From assembly GCA_949825045.1 (NCBI GenBank), contig OX463807.1:34244749-34308748 (forward strand): a stretch of 64,000 bases of DNA, given 5' to 3'. This DNA comes from Argyresthia goedartella (lineage: Eukaryota; Arthropoda; Insecta; Lepidoptera; Argyresthiidae). Positions within the stretch are counted from its first letter, which is position 1. Each line of letters starts with the position of its first letter. The notes beneath the pieces were generated by a model, which saw nothing but the letters and a program-made list of their open reading frames with translations, searched no databases and was not told the origin of the DNA. A program made the translations under genes and the position numbers. This document shows, in pieces, positions 31,913-43,954 of this stretch.

Positions 31913-32123
31913 TGGGTCACACGACACAAGATACAGAAGAAATGTGGCTATGTTAAAGTTTATGTTTACGATGCCCTAAATACTTAACTATAAAATAAAG
32001 TTGCTCCGATCAACTATTAGCGAAAGTTGTTCCGTACCCAAAGGGTGCCAAACGGGAACCTATTACTAAGCCTCCGCAGTCCGTCCGTCCGTCTGTCACC
32101 AGGTTGTATCTCATGAACCGTAA

Positions 32124-34196
32124 AAACTCAAAAAACTCAAAACTCAAAACGTTTATTCTGTAAATAGGCCACAAGGGCACTTTCACATGTCATTTCATTT
32201 CATTTTTTACAGAACATTTGGTATTATTATTTGTATCATATTATCAGAAAAAAAAAAGTACTTAATTATTGTTTCTGAGAGATGTAAAGAGTCTCAAATG
32301 TCATAATAAAATAATTAAAATATAAATATTAGAGATGTATAGTCTCTTTAGTCAATAATGCAATAGGAGATGTAAATGGTCCCCACAGTCAAGAGTTGTA
32401 TAATTAAATTAATCTTTGGAGGTGTAAAAGGCCTCCAAGTGTCCAGTAAAAGAAACTCTGGCAGTGAGGATGCTCACAATTAATTAGAACAATTCAGTCC
32501 CAAGCATTTTTATCATCTATGTACTCTTTAATACTGTAGTAAGCTTTAGAAATAAGCCTTTGCTTGATGTATTTCTTGAACTTATTAATTGATAGATCTG
32601 TCAAAGTGCTTGGGAGTTTATTGTAAAATCTTACACAATTACCCTTGAACGAGTTTTTTATTTTATGGAGCCGAGTAGTGGGCACTGCAAGTTTGTCCTT
32701 GTTTCTAGTATTAAAGTTATGTATATCACAGTTTCTTCGAAAGTTAACAATGTTCTTATGGACATACATAATATTCTCGTAAATATATTGACTATGGACT
32801 GTCAATATATTTACTTCTTTAAACTTATTTCCAAAAATAATCTCTATTATTCATTTTATAAATCGCACGAACAGCCCGCTTCTGCAGCACAAAAATAGTA
32901 TTTATGTCAACAGCACTGCCCCAGAGCAGAATGCCGTAGGACATAATACTATGAAAATAACTAAAATAAACTAATCTGGCTGTTTTTAAATCTGTCAAGT
33001 GACGGATTTTCCTGCATGCAAAAGCTGCAGAGCTCAGTCTGTTCGATAGCTTATCAATATGTGGACCCCATTGGAGTTTGGAATCCAACGTTATACCTAG
33101 AAACACTGTGCTGGTTACCAATTCCAATTCCTCATTTTTAATTGTTACACATGTCTGATTATTTTTAACGTTAGTAGTAAGAAACTTAACACATTTAGTC
33201 TTTTTCTCATTTAATAGCAAATTATTAACATTAAACCAATTTACCACTCTTGATATGGTATTGTTCACGTGATCATCATTAGCGTGTTGGTTTCGCTTTG
33301 TTTTAAAAATAAGTGAGGTGTCATCAGCAAACAGTACCATATCATGACAGTCCCTTCCTAGATAGGGTAAGTCGTTTATATAGATGAGGAATAGGAAGGG
33401 TCCCAATATTGAGCCCTGTGGCACGCCCAAAGAAACCAATGATCCTGGTGATCGTTCTCCGTTTACGTCTACCCTTTGTGTTCTTCCGTTCAGATAAGAT
33501 TTTAACAAATTCAATGACGTGTCTCTAACTCCATAATGATGTAATTTCCTGATCAATGTTTCATGACAAACGCAATCAAAAGCCTTAGATAAGTCACAAA
33601 AAATGCCTAGGGCATCTTGTGACTCTTCCCAGGCATCAAAAATACGTTCAATGAACTGAATTCCGGCATCTGTTGTTGAACGACCGCGAGTGAATCCAAA
33701 CTGTTTGTTATGCATTAGCTTATTTGATTCAAAATGATGTAATAGCTGTGATAAGATTAATTTCTCAAAAATTTTACTAAAAGTTGGTAGTATTGATATA
33801 GGTCTGAAATTGGTTGGGTCTTGAGTACTACCTGCTTTGAAGAGGGGAATTATCTTACTTTGTTTCATTAAATCAGGAAATTCACCGCAGTCTATACAAT
33901 TGTTGAAAATGACCGCTAGGTCAGGTGCAATTAATTCGATCAGGGATTTAACGACGTGAACAGAGAGTCCCAAAGATCATTCGTTTTCTTGACATTTATC
34001 AATTTAAATGCCTTTACGACATCTGAACTTGTGACGTGCTTAAAATTCAAGTATGAAGCACACTCTGAGACTTTATCTTTTAATATTGCAACAGCAGACA
34101 AAGGTGACGAATTTAAATACTTAGTCGTGGAAGCCGGTGCATTAGTAAAAAACGATTCAAATTCAGTTGCAACTTCTAAGCTAGAACTCGTAAACT
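32124..34196 (-). mobile_element. LINE insertion, 2.07 kb, TSD CGTAA
   Basis: CGTAA occurs at 32119-32123 and 34197-34201. The uninterrupted sister sequence at 35196-35210 reads through this point, which proves the insertion. On the minus strand the element ends AATAAACGTTTTGAGTTTTG with a GAGTTTT repeat tail. It is 5'-truncated within ORF2. Confidence 0.9.
32494..34196 (-). pseudogene. LINE ORF2, RT and C-terminus (Jockey/CR1 type)
   Basis: Minus-strand protein: pre-RT linker to about 33960 (FESFFTNAPASTTKYLNSS), frame change, then RT with NFRPISILPTFSKIFEKLI, KQFGFTRGRST, IFCDLSKAFDCVCHETLI, LGVPQGSILGPFLFLIYIND, catalytic MVLFADDTSLIF (intact) and thumb VFLGITLDSKLQWG. After a second frame change near 32825 the C-terminus ends YYSIKEYIDDKNAWD at 32494. 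It lacks the endonuclease because of 5' truncation at insertion. Only two frame breaks make it one of the younger LINE copies. The fragments at 10982 and at the right window edge belong to the same family. Confidence 0.88.
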
Positions 34197-35040
34197 CGTA
34201 ATAGTTAGACAGATGGTATGTTCGCAGATGATGTATTTCTGTTGCCGCTATGATAAAAATATAAAAAAACAGAATAAAATAAATATTAAAGGGGGCTCCA
34301 ATAGAACAATTCATTCAATACCACATACAAACTTATGAATGCACCCGGTTACGTACACGGAGTGTGAAAGTAGCCGCACCAATAACTTTGTAAACAACAT
34401 TACGCTATGTAAAATCCAAACTATTCCCTCCACACCATTTCTACCATTGTACGGTGATACGGAACCCTTTGAGCGCGAGTTCGACTCGCTCTTGACCGGT
34501 TTTTACACCTTTCTGGTAAATCCTGTAACAGCTGTATATCAGTCGCCTTACAAAATAAACAGCTATATAACTGAACAGGTAATTGTAGTAAACGCGACAT
34601 AATTGTTCACCCAAACGTGGGCGAGTCTGTGTGTAGAGGGAATGTTTAATGTTGTTTTTGTATCCTTTTGCCGTAAATCCTTTAGTACTCACTTCTATGG
34701 ATTTCTCTGTGTTTTAAAGCATACCAGTTTTGTTTCCTGGTCATTTTGGTTGGCTTTAATAAATTTACCTTATCTGACGAAATCAAAATCAAATGCTTCA
34801 CAGCCTATCTTAGAAGTTTTATGCAAGTCTAGCTGATGCCCGCAACTTGATCTGCGTATCCCTAGGAATTATCATTTACCGAGACAACGTTACCCTCCAT
34901 CTAGTGCAGTCGCATAAAAAGTTTCCATATGTTAATCTCACTTTCTTGCAAAATTTCATTCAAAAGTGATTGAGGCACAAACTCAAAAACATCCATTCCT
35001 ACTTTCACATGTAAGTATAAAATTACAGACTTCACAAAAT

Positions 35041-35680
35041 AATATAAAGTTGCTCCGATCAACTATTAGCGAAAGTTGTTTATTTCGATGTCCTTAATTG
35101 TTAGGGTTCCGTACCCAAAGGGTGCCAAACGGGACCCCATTACTAAGCCTCCGCAGTCCGTCCGTCCGTCTGTCACCAGGTTGTATCTCATGAACCGTAA
35201 TAGTTAGACAGATGGTATGTTCGCAGATGATGTATTTCTGTTGCCGCTATGATAAAAATACTAAAAAACAGAATAAAATAAATATTTAAGGGGGCTCCAA
35301 AAAAACAATTCATTCAATACCACATACAAACTTATGAATGCACCTGGTTACGTACACGGAGTGTGAAAGTAGCCGCACCAATTATTTTGTAAACAACATT
35401 ACGCTATGTAAAATCCAAACTATTCACTCCACACCATTTCTACCATTGTACGGTGATACGGAACCCTTTGAGCGCGAGTTCGACTCGCTCTTGACCGGTT
35501 TTTACACCTTTCTGGTAAATCATGTAACAGCTGTATATCAGTCGCCTTACAAAATAAACAGCTATATAACTGAACAAGTAATTGTACTAAATGCGACATA
35601 ATTGTTGAGGCACAAACTCAAAAACATCCATACATACTTTCACATGTAAGTATAAAATTACAGACTTCACAAAATAAAAG
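35041..35680 (+). repeat. Duplicated block, copy 2 (uninterrupted)
   Basis: Offset from copy 1 is 999 bp across 34202-34607 and 35201-35606, with roughly one difference per 40-50 bases. It keeps the empty LINE target site and the GTTAGGGTTCCGTACCCAAA start of family N that copy 1 has partly lost. Confidence 0.85.
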
Positions 35681-35704
35681 GCCCGGTGGCCCAAACTAAA
35701 TTCA

Positions 35705-36028
35705 ACCTTATTACCACCGCCAGAATTAGTAAACGACCACCAAATTATGTTTGAATAAATAATCACCAAACTATCTTTTTATGTTTTGTGTACTTAAGTT
35801 TATGTTTTAAGTATTTTTGATGTTCTTACATGTTCAACCTAACACGAAGGATACCCTTTATCGCTTCGCTTCGCTCACCCCCTTTACTCTCACCTAAGAA
35901 GCTACCGCAGTAATTTGCCCTGATATTTTCTGCTACTTTTGGCAATTATTTACCCATTTTGGGTAGGAAAAAAGTGTTTGGTGATCATTATATTAACAAA
36001 TATAATGATCATCAAACACTTTTTTCCT
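35705..36028 (+). mobile_element. Family B copy with tail-to-tail inverted end
   Basis: It has the B sequence from GACCACCAAATTATG through the core (with part of the hairpin scrambled to GGATACCCTTTATCGC) to GTGATCATTATATT at 35994. It then folds back: 35999-36028 is the reverse complement of 35965-35994 with one mismatch. The left terminus is lost. Confidence 0.75.
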
Positions 36029-36589
36029 TTTCCTTCCTTTTGCCCTTTTATTTTGTGAAAACTTCAATTGTATGTATTTGAAAATCCACTGAATATTCTA
36101 CTTCACCATCTGTCAGCTAGGTCGTACGCAAGTGCAACCGAATCAAAGAAAACGGTTTCCTGGAATCACTACTTCCTGTGCTGCGTTTGAAGTACGTATT
36201 GTTATTGCGTCCCTTTCTTTATTGACTTGTTACAGCCATAGAGCTAAGCCGGTCAACATCTGGACCCATGAGGAATCGAGATTTTGAACCTCATGCGGTT
36301 GTAATAAAGTTCAAAACCTAAAACGGCAAAATGGCGTCCCTGGACGTTGCTAGGCACCCAGGGGTTGACCGAGTAGGGTCCTGCGATAGTGGAATGGTGC
36401 GGGAGAGGTGTGTTTTCTCACAACGCTCCACTACCGTAGAAACTAATAAATTAACCACCATGGCACTTATGGATACGATGTTATAATATTGTCATTAGAT
36501 TAGATAATTTTTTTACCGTACATTGTGTAATAAAAAAATATATGACGAAATTTGAAAAAATGACATCCCCGTAGATTTTCTTGGTGTTA
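36029..36589. other. No recognised gene
   Basis: Includes GGCAAAATGGCGTCCCTGG near 36325 and a GC-richer patch to 36440. No domain or repeat is recognised. Confidence 0.3.
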
Positions 36590-36755
36590 TCTTCTTTGAC
36601 GGGCTTATTTCCGAAGCACTAGCTGGTAGAGTTCATGGAGTATCTTTTTCCTGTGCGAGATTCAGCCATGAATTACTCTTTGTTTGACTTGTAAAAGTGC
36701 ATTATTTTGCCTACTTGCAATAAATGATTTGAGTTTTGAGTTTTTTCCTGAGTGT
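36590..36755 (+). other. LINE 3' UTR and tail, plus strand
   Basis: It ends CTTGCAATAAATGATTTGAG followed by TTTTGAGTTTTTT, the same tail type as the LINE at 32.1 kb. No coding codons are attached. Confidence 0.5.
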
Positions 36756-37189
36756 ACCTAGTTGTCATGTTGCGACTGCAAAGTCTGTTGGTAGGTACCT
36801 AATTAAATGGTATTAAAAAAAATGGGAAGCAACTTTTCCCCGGCACAACTCATGAATCATCCTTTACTTTGTCGAAACCGTTTTAGTTACGACATGTAAC
36901 GCGATTACAAGACGTCGCGATGACGACTCGCGCGACGTATTTACGAGCACGGCGACGTAAATATATCGGTCGCAACGACTCTCTCGACGACTGAATTATG
37001 GAGCTGTGACGGGAATAGTGCGGACCACTCGATAGTGGTCGACTATGAAACACGTCTTTGAGAATGACAATTAATATATTTTTAAAGCTGATTAAAAAAA
37101 ACTTTACTTCCAATTATCTTGCTACCGTGATACTTTAAGTTACCATATAACGGAACATTTTTTATTTGTTTAAGTACCCTCTACCCATA

Positions 37190-37689
37190 TATATGTCGCA
37201 GTTGGTTGGTTAAATCAGACACTTAACTAATTCTCTAGACCGTCAATTAAATACCGACGTTTAACCAAGTTACTAGCATATTGATTTAAATAAAGCATCG
37301 TCGAAAACGTTGAACAATCTGTCTTACCGAAAGCCGGCGTGTTGGAAAACAAGATGGCGTCCCGAAAACAGCTGATTTGCACATCTTTTAACAGGGCAAA
37401 ACATTGCGGTAGCTTAGGTGAAGAGTAAAGGGGGAGAACGAAGCGAAGCCCCCTTTATCCTTCGTGTTAAGTTGAACATGTAAGAACAACAAAAAATAAT
37501 TAAAACATAAAGTTAAGTCCACATAATAAATTATTTAAATTGTAAATGTCTTGTTGCCTAGGAACGTTTAGAAAACTCGTTAAACGTTTCGTTCACTCAC
37601 TTGTGTGACGGAATTTTAGTGATTTGGTTTAATTAACGGTCTAGAGAGTTAGTTAAGTGCCTGATTTAACTAACTAACTGCCACATATA
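37190..37689. mobile_element. Foldback element, 500 bp, with nested A core
   Basis: Arms of about 60 nt (37190-37250 and 37630-37689) pair well, sharing TAAATCAG-CACTTAACTAA-TCTCTAGACCGT. Inside lies a partial family A element. No ORF. Confidence 0.75.
37368..37535 (-). mobile_element. Family A, partial, nested
   Basis: ACAGCTGATTTGCACATC, then GGGCAAAACATTGCGGTAGC and AAAGGGGGAGAACGAAGCGA ... CCCCCTTT, GTTGAACATGTAAGAAC. One terminal repeat is cut short and the other is missing. Confidence 0.7.
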
Positions 37690-38934
37690 AACCATATGCA
37701 TCATTCGCTAAAGGATGGGTGTCTTTAACGGCATCTATTGGATTTTGAAAAAACTTACTCAGAAAGTATATAATTACAAATATGGAATGTAAGAGAAAAA
37801 GTACTTATTTTCACAGTAATTAAATTTTAAATAATTAACACCTGGCTAAATGTTGGTACAACTGTGTCTTTGCCATACCATATCGGAAAAGGCGTGACTC
37901 TACGTAATAATTTCAAAAACTTAATGTATTTCACATTAAGTTTTAATCTATTTACAGTTAGTCTTTCACAACCTTCTGTAGTGTCTGTGCAGCGTGCTCT
38001 TACTCTTATCTATCTATTACAATCAGAATCTCATATCCATAACAGGAAGTAAAAATGATAAGCTACTTAAAATATTAAATAAGGTAGACTGTATTTTAAT
38101 TGAAGTCTTTACCAGATAATTACCCGACTTTAGCGGTTATGGTTTTATTAAATACTAAAAAAACACTGACTATAAATGAAACTATTTAGCAAATGTACCG
38201 GAATAATAAACGTACCGTTTATGAAGCTGTTTCATTGCATTTTTATTTTATTTTTATAGTGGTGATGCCATAAAATATTAACGGATAAGTGCAAACTTAT
38301 GTTGCTCTTAAGTCGGATCCAGTAAACGTACTGTATCAACTATTTAATTATTGCTACAGTTTCATTAATTAATTATATAATTATTTGTAATAAATTTAAT
38401 AAATAGTTGTATTAATCAATTATTTGTTTTAATAAGTTTGTGCCATTATCATGCCTGTAGATATATTATATATATTTTGCATTATTTTGTTAGTTTTATT
38501 AGTATTTATTTCTATCCATTGGGTGATATTCGAAGCCGCTGGTGAATTCTTTTATCATTTCTAAAGGCACACACATAGCTCCTAAACGGTTTTTAATTAT
38601 TATTACCTAAGGATTTTAAAACTTGGGATAGAACATGTAAATTATAAACGAGACAACGATAATCTTTTATTTTGGCACTTCTCACAATCAAATATGTCAT
38701 TTACAAAAAGTACTAGGAGCATATAGCTTCTAAGGGGTTTTGAATAAAATTCCTCGGACTAACTGCCTAGCTGGTCTGTTAGGTTTAAAAAAAACAATGC
38801 CCAGTTTATTTCCCAATGGACCAATCAAATCGTTGGTCGGTCGGGAATGAAATTGATGGTCAGTTTCCAGTTGGTCATTAAGCAAGACCTACAACTATCA
38901 CATATTCTAAGGGCAGAAAGAATAAGGGCAAAAA
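37690..38934. other. AT-rich, no recognised gene
   Basis: Only short open stretches and TAAT-rich runs. Nothing identifiable. Confidence 0.35.
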
Positions 38935-39165
38935 ATGACGTTTACTAAGTATATCCACAGTAAAAAAAATGTAGCCCACCGAGGTACACAGGCCTTTACC
39001 CGGATGCAAGTTAGATTAAGCCATACTCTCGGAAACACTGCTGAGCGTCTGATACTGTACTTAAGATAAATTAAATATCTCATTGGTTCATGGTCAGGAT
39101 TTGAACCTGCATTTCCTTTATCTACAGTAATAAAGAAATATCGATTTGTTTTGATTTGATTTTCT
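38935..39165 (+). other. LINE 3' UTR interrupted by a repeat
   Basis: AAAAAATGACGTTTACTAAG and later AGTAATAAAGAAATATCG match the LINE tail at 31440-31490. Between them, 38975-39115 is the GGCCTTTACCCGGATG repeat seen at 12310-12460. Confidence 0.5.
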
Positions 39166-40513
39166 CCTCTTCTTACAAAACACATAACAACGATCATGCC
39201 CTTAGTGCAGTGCAGCGCATAACCAATCATGTTTGGTTAAATTTTATACCATTCCTCTGATATGCAAATGTCCCTTAGTAATAAAAATTGCCCTTTTATT
39301 AGACTTAGAGGGCAGATGCGACTTGCCGTAAAATGAGTGACTAATTAATATTTAATAGCCGCTCTAATTATACTTAGAGCTGCAAACTTTGAGAAATTAA
39401 AAATGACTAAGCTCAGCTGTCAGAATGTCGAGGTGTCGTTGCAATAGAGTATTTTGTATTTAGAAGAAACTAAACACTTATATTAATTTCACTCATCATT
39501 CCATGATGAAGTGAGGTATGATTGTCTGTTTCCACTTTCACGAGATTCATAATAGTAGCGAATATAAAGCTTCCATTTATACAAATGTCTTTGTAGGATG
39601 TAGACCTTGCGAAAGATACAGGAAATGTGCTTTTTATATTTTTTTTCAACCCCTCACACCTCCGCCCCTTGAAGATTATCGGATGAAAGTGAAATTGTTA
39701 TAAATACAAATATTCCGACTGCATTGTTTTTCAATACCACATACAAACTTTTTAATGCACCTGGTTACGTACATGGAGTACGAAAGAAACCGCACCAATT
39801 ACTTTGTGATTTACATTATGACATCTGAAATACAACCTATTAACTAAAATTTAATAACCTATGTAATTTTCAAGATGTCCACAAATCCAACAACACCTCA
39901 TATGTTAAAATCTATCAAGCCGTTTGGGCTGCAGCGGTTTTTTTATAAATGTCAACCCCACATCACCGCCATTTTACAAAATTTTCAAAAACGGAATCGA
40001 CAAAACGAACTATTTCATTATCAAACCTGCTCACAAAGATTCACGAGAATCAGTTGAGAAATGCGGCCTGTAGAAGAGAACATCAGGACACATCCGGACA
40101 TACGCAATCATTTTTTCCCATTCCTGAAACGGAGACGCTTCGCACGTTCGGTCAATGACAGCGACACTGACAGACTATCCTCGACTTAAGTCCAGTTCGA
40201 TTGTAGTGAAATGATTGCCTCCAAGTAATTCAACAATAAATAGAAAACTTCAGTATATATTCATAAATATCACATTTCATAATATCATCATCAACATCAT
40301 GTCGTCCTGTCACCCCTCAGCAGGAGTAAAGGGCACAGAATACAGATTTTCATTTGTTAATAATATTTAAGACCAAAAATACAAAAGGCACCTCATTGCA
40401 TGTTTTCATTTTATCTTGATTTGATTTGGAACAAAAAAAGACGATTTTAAAGTGACGTGAAACGGAACGTGTCCGTGGAAGTGACATCTAGAATGCCATA
40501 ATGACACTTCGAT
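39166..40513. other. No recognised gene; family N scrap
   Basis: 39732-39806 (ATACCACATACAAACT, CACCTGGTTACGTACATGG) is an internal piece of family N. The open stretches 39875-40158 have no known domain. Confidence 0.4.
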
Positions 40514-40605
40514 GTACGGGACAGAGCTATGGTTTATTCTCCCTTCCCTTACAAGCGAAATAAGGAGAAGAGATTGATAGCTCTAGCCATAGCTCTGTCC
40601 CTTAC
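40514..40605. repeat. Short inverted repeat GGGACAGAGCTATGG
   Basis: 40518-40532 pairs perfectly with 40587-40601, with near pairing 4 bases further out. The loop is about 54 nt. Possibly a very small foldback element. Confidence 0.7.
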
Positions 40606-40801
40606 ATAGATTTATCACACAATTGCATTCAGGACGTCTCTTCCGCTAATGGGTGTTTCCGCGCTGTCAACTGTCAGTTTGAACCCCCTCGATTTTGGGC
40701 AACAAATTATTTACTGTATTTTTTTATCATGCTCGTGGTCCATTTAACAAAAACAAAAACCAATTCATATTTTCTATTCCATCATTGTGCTACTTTGAAA
40801 T

Positions 40802-41069
40802 GGCTAGTATTTAATCGCACATCAAAAATACTGTTTTGCACAGCAAAAAAGGATCAACAAAAACACTTTTTATGTTTTAAATATTGTAGGGGTACTGAAG
40901 CTTATGTTTTAAGTATTTTTGTTTTTGTTGTTCTTACATGTTCAACCTAACACGAGGGATAAAGGGAGCTTCCCTTCGCTCACACCCTTTACCCTTCACC
41001 TACTGCAGCATTTTGCACTGATATTTGCTGTGCAAATCAGTATTTTTGATGTGCAGTTTAATATTTCCC
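40802..41069 (+). mobile_element. Miniature element family A
   Basis: Both terminal repeats are clear (GGCTAGTATTTAATCGCACA ... TTTAATATTTCCC). The core hairpin reads AAAGGGAG ... CACCCTTT. Flanks CTTTGAAAT and GTTTGCAAT agree at 7 of 9 positions. Confidence 0.78.
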
Positions 41070-42294
41070 GTTTGCAATTGGTAGTATTGGGCCCCAGTTG
41101 ATTTGTAACTGACTCCTCACTTCCTCAGCTTTGTGTTATATCTCCTTATTAGTTTTATACCTCCGCAGCCACTTCCATTACCTTCCAGCAGGCGACAATG
41201 TCGGCTAGAACGACAAAGTAAACCTTTTCCCCTTCTAGAACTTTCTGAATGCCTTTGTGTACCTTACCTAATACGTCACGTTGTTGTTACCCGGTGATGT
41301 TTCGACGTCGCCTATTCAGACGTTGGGAGGCGACGACAGCGACCTCTGGCGGCGACAGGCGTCACTTGTTACCACGACATCCGGCTCTAACAAGCTGCCG
41401 TGCTGGGTTTCAGGTGTTGGAATAGTATGGATATTGTAGTTACCTACACTGACTTGTTCCGTTTAGTAGCTTTCGTGACGTTAGAGGCGGTGCTAGCAGG
41501 TACGCAGGTGTTAGGCTCAGCGTTATATATAAACTTTACCATCTTTGACGCCACAGCTAAACATGTTTGCAGTTACCATGTTTTGATAGCGCGCTTTAAT
41601 GAAATGAAGAAATAAACCTTATTAAATGGTGACCTCTTAGATGAGTCTACCTTTATTAATCTCTTGTTAGAGATAAGCTCGCATTTGTACAAGTGTTTTC
41701 CATATTCCAGTCTGTAATATTGTTTTTTGTGCAATAAAGTATAAATTATCAGCTTTTGGTTCACACTGAGGCAGTGAGTACTCGACATTTCGAACAATTT
41801 GTATCGGCCATTATGAGACTTAGAAATCATATCCTTAATTGTATCAACAGCAACACTTTACCCAAAGCTTATCCACACATCAGAAATCCTCAACAAATTG
41901 TCAAACAGAGGCACAGGTGTGTCTTATCCTTATTAACATATCCCTTGTCAGTTTCAGTAGTAAGACGCTTGTTACTCGAAGTTTGCATTCAATCGGCCGA
42001 TGGTAATAACCTTATTTCAGAGTAAACATCCCTTATATCGTGGGGTCATTTGTAACGGGTGGTATTATGTTAGCTGCCGGTTTTGATACAAAAGTGTAGC
42101 CTTGGGGCTGTAAGTTATTAAGCTGTAAGTGTATGTAGAACTAAATAATAAAGTTGCTCTGATCAAATCGGTTTCGGAATAATGTCCCTTAAAATATGAC
42201 GTCACCTTTCTGTTACTCCTGTATACGTAGTAAACTTTGATAAGACTGTGTGAGCCTGTGGTAAGATATGGCCACTTGAAATATCAATCGATAA
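41070..42294. other. No recognised gene
   Basis: Contains a GC-richer patch at 41280-41400 (GGCGACGACAGCGACC) and a short GTTGCTCTGATCAAA motif near 42150 shared with 32.0, 35.0 and 61.3 kb. The ORFs seen have no known domain. Confidence 0.35.
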
Positions 42295-42590
42295 GTCTGG
42301 ACATTGCTTTATACAGGCGACCGCCCGCAAAGTTGCGGGGAAGCGTCCACCGCAGAGGGTAAAAAAGGGCGCAAATATGCAGCCTCCATTTGTGGCTTTT
42401 GGAGTAGAACCCTCGGTCCAAGGGGTCTCGGGGCACGAGCGCTGTTCAAAGAACTTTCCTCGCGCCTGGTCGATGCCTCTAATGCTGATGGCTGGAGCGT
42501 ACCTTGGGCAACGACTGAGCCTTGCCATACAGCAAGTCAACGCCGCCAGCCTTCTGGGCAACTTGCCCTTCGGCGGCAGCGGTCGTTTTT
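42295..42590 (+). pseudogene. Restriction-like-endonuclease element, extreme C-terminus
   Basis: Using two plus-strand frames, it reads QATARKVAG, AEGKKGRKYAAS, AFGVEP, ARALFKELSSRLVDASNADG and, in the other frame, LGQRLSLAIQQVNAASLLGN. These match the end of the minus-strand protein at 49535-50445 motif by motif. The nuclease catalytic residues lie upstream of this piece and are missing. At least two frame changes are present. It is a short 5'-truncated relic. Confidence 0.65.
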
Positions 42591-43954
42591 TTTTTACCTT
42601 CATTATTATTATTTTTTTTTCTTTTTCTCACATTTTGCCTCAGAACTTATTTACGTTGTTTTTAAGAAACCTGGCAACATAAAGAATCTTCCATCTCTAA
42701 AATGGCATTATTGATGTGGGAGCTCCGTGGTTAAGGCGATGATGGAATAAAAATGCGCTGTCGAGTGGAAGTAAGATGCAATAATTACTCGCGAATAAGA
42801 AAAAGCGGGATGCCAATAATGCACTCGCGACTAATCTGAAACAACGTAAGCGCCAAAACGTAAAAAAAAATCATAAAAAATAATCTATTTCAGGGAATTA
42901 ACTTTCAAATTGAAAATCGTTAGAAATAACAATTGTTCATACATTGCAATTATCACACAGTCATATTCACTTACTACTGCGGTGTAATAGGATAAAACCA
43001 TAAAAAAAGGGTTGACTTTGTATTTATTTTCTATCGAGAAAATTTTATCCAAACATGTTTTCCAATTAAGAATCTCTAGATTATATAGTCAAATTACATA
43101 TACCAGAAATTAATTACGATTTGCCCAGTATTTCCTGAAAAACACATGAAAACAGCACCCCATATTTATTTAATCAGCGTCTTAAGTGGGTTTCACGATT
43201 GCTTTTCACGCAGGAGGTCCAGTTTCGAATCCCGGTGCTGACCATTTACCAATAAGATAGATAATTTATCTTACGTACATTATACGGACGATCTAACAGT
43301 GATAGAAAACATCGTTTGGAAACCTTCAATACTTCATAGTTGCGGCGATGCGCTAGCTCCCTGTCACGCAAAATGAAGCATTGAATAACTGGATAAACAT
43401 GTCCAGAAAACGGGCTTCGTGGTTCTTCTGGAAACTCTACAAATTACTGCAACACTCGTTCTTCTTTCACCAGAAACGAATAGCAATAAGTATTAGTATT
43501 ATAATAGCAATAGCAATAACAGATTATAGGCCTTCTGCACACGGGGCTATTCGAAGACGACTCGAGTTTGATAGTTTTGATACCCATATCCTAATCGTCG
43601 CTTTTAAATCGCTGCCATACAACTTCGTTGTTGTTCGTACACGGCGTGTAGCGCGTCATCGACCCGTCCTAATGGTATGGCGGCGATGTGCATATCGGAC
43701 TGAGCAAAACTTTGTCCTGCTCAGAGCATTCTTAACATCAGCCGGGCAGATTTACTACCGGACTGACGTTTTAACGATAATACGTATTTATATATATTTA
43801 CGATCATTTACACGTATTTACGGCCGTGGCGTAAGCTTGCTGGTTTAATCGCTTCTGTACATGAATGTTCGAAGTGCTCTTTATTTCTGTTTACAGGACA
43901 ATTTGTCTCTGTCACATTTAATTGTGTTTGTACTTGAATCTTATTATTCATTTT
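42591..43954. other. Unrecognised, with a SINE-like patch
   Basis: 43195-43245 has a B-box-like AGTTTCGAATCCCGG. 42780-42870 (ACTCGCGAATAAG, GCGCCAAAACGTAAAAAAA) resembles 56880-56930. The 155-codon open stretch 43381-43848 shows no known domain and overlaps repeat sequence. Confidence 0.35.

Larger units (their letters stand above)
31996..35040 (+). repeat. Duplicated block, copy 1 (split by a LINE)
   Basis: The parts outside 32124-34196 match the block at 35041-35680: GTTGCTCCGATCAACTATTA, CTCATGAACCGTAA | TAGTTAGACAGATGG, then family N sequence to GACATAATTGTT at about 34607, and GAGGCACAAACTCAAAAACA at about 34972. Copy 1 also holds 34608-34971, absent from copy 2. Confidence 0.85.

Noticed and set aside
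34339..34602. An 87-codon ORF repeated at 35338-35601, suggesting a conserved protein
   Set aside because: The similarity comes from the DNA block duplication and family N sequence; codon positions are not preferentially conserved.
36970..37050. CCACTCGATAGTGG palindrome as a regulatory site
   Set aside because: Short palindrome without other support.
42202..42603. 133-codon minus-strand frame
   Set aside because: It is the antisense of the C-terminal relic at 42295-42590.
43381..43848. 155-codon frame, the longest unassigned
   Set aside because: No domain, odd composition, and its start lies in a repeat seen also at 25.5 kb; not strong enough to call a gene.
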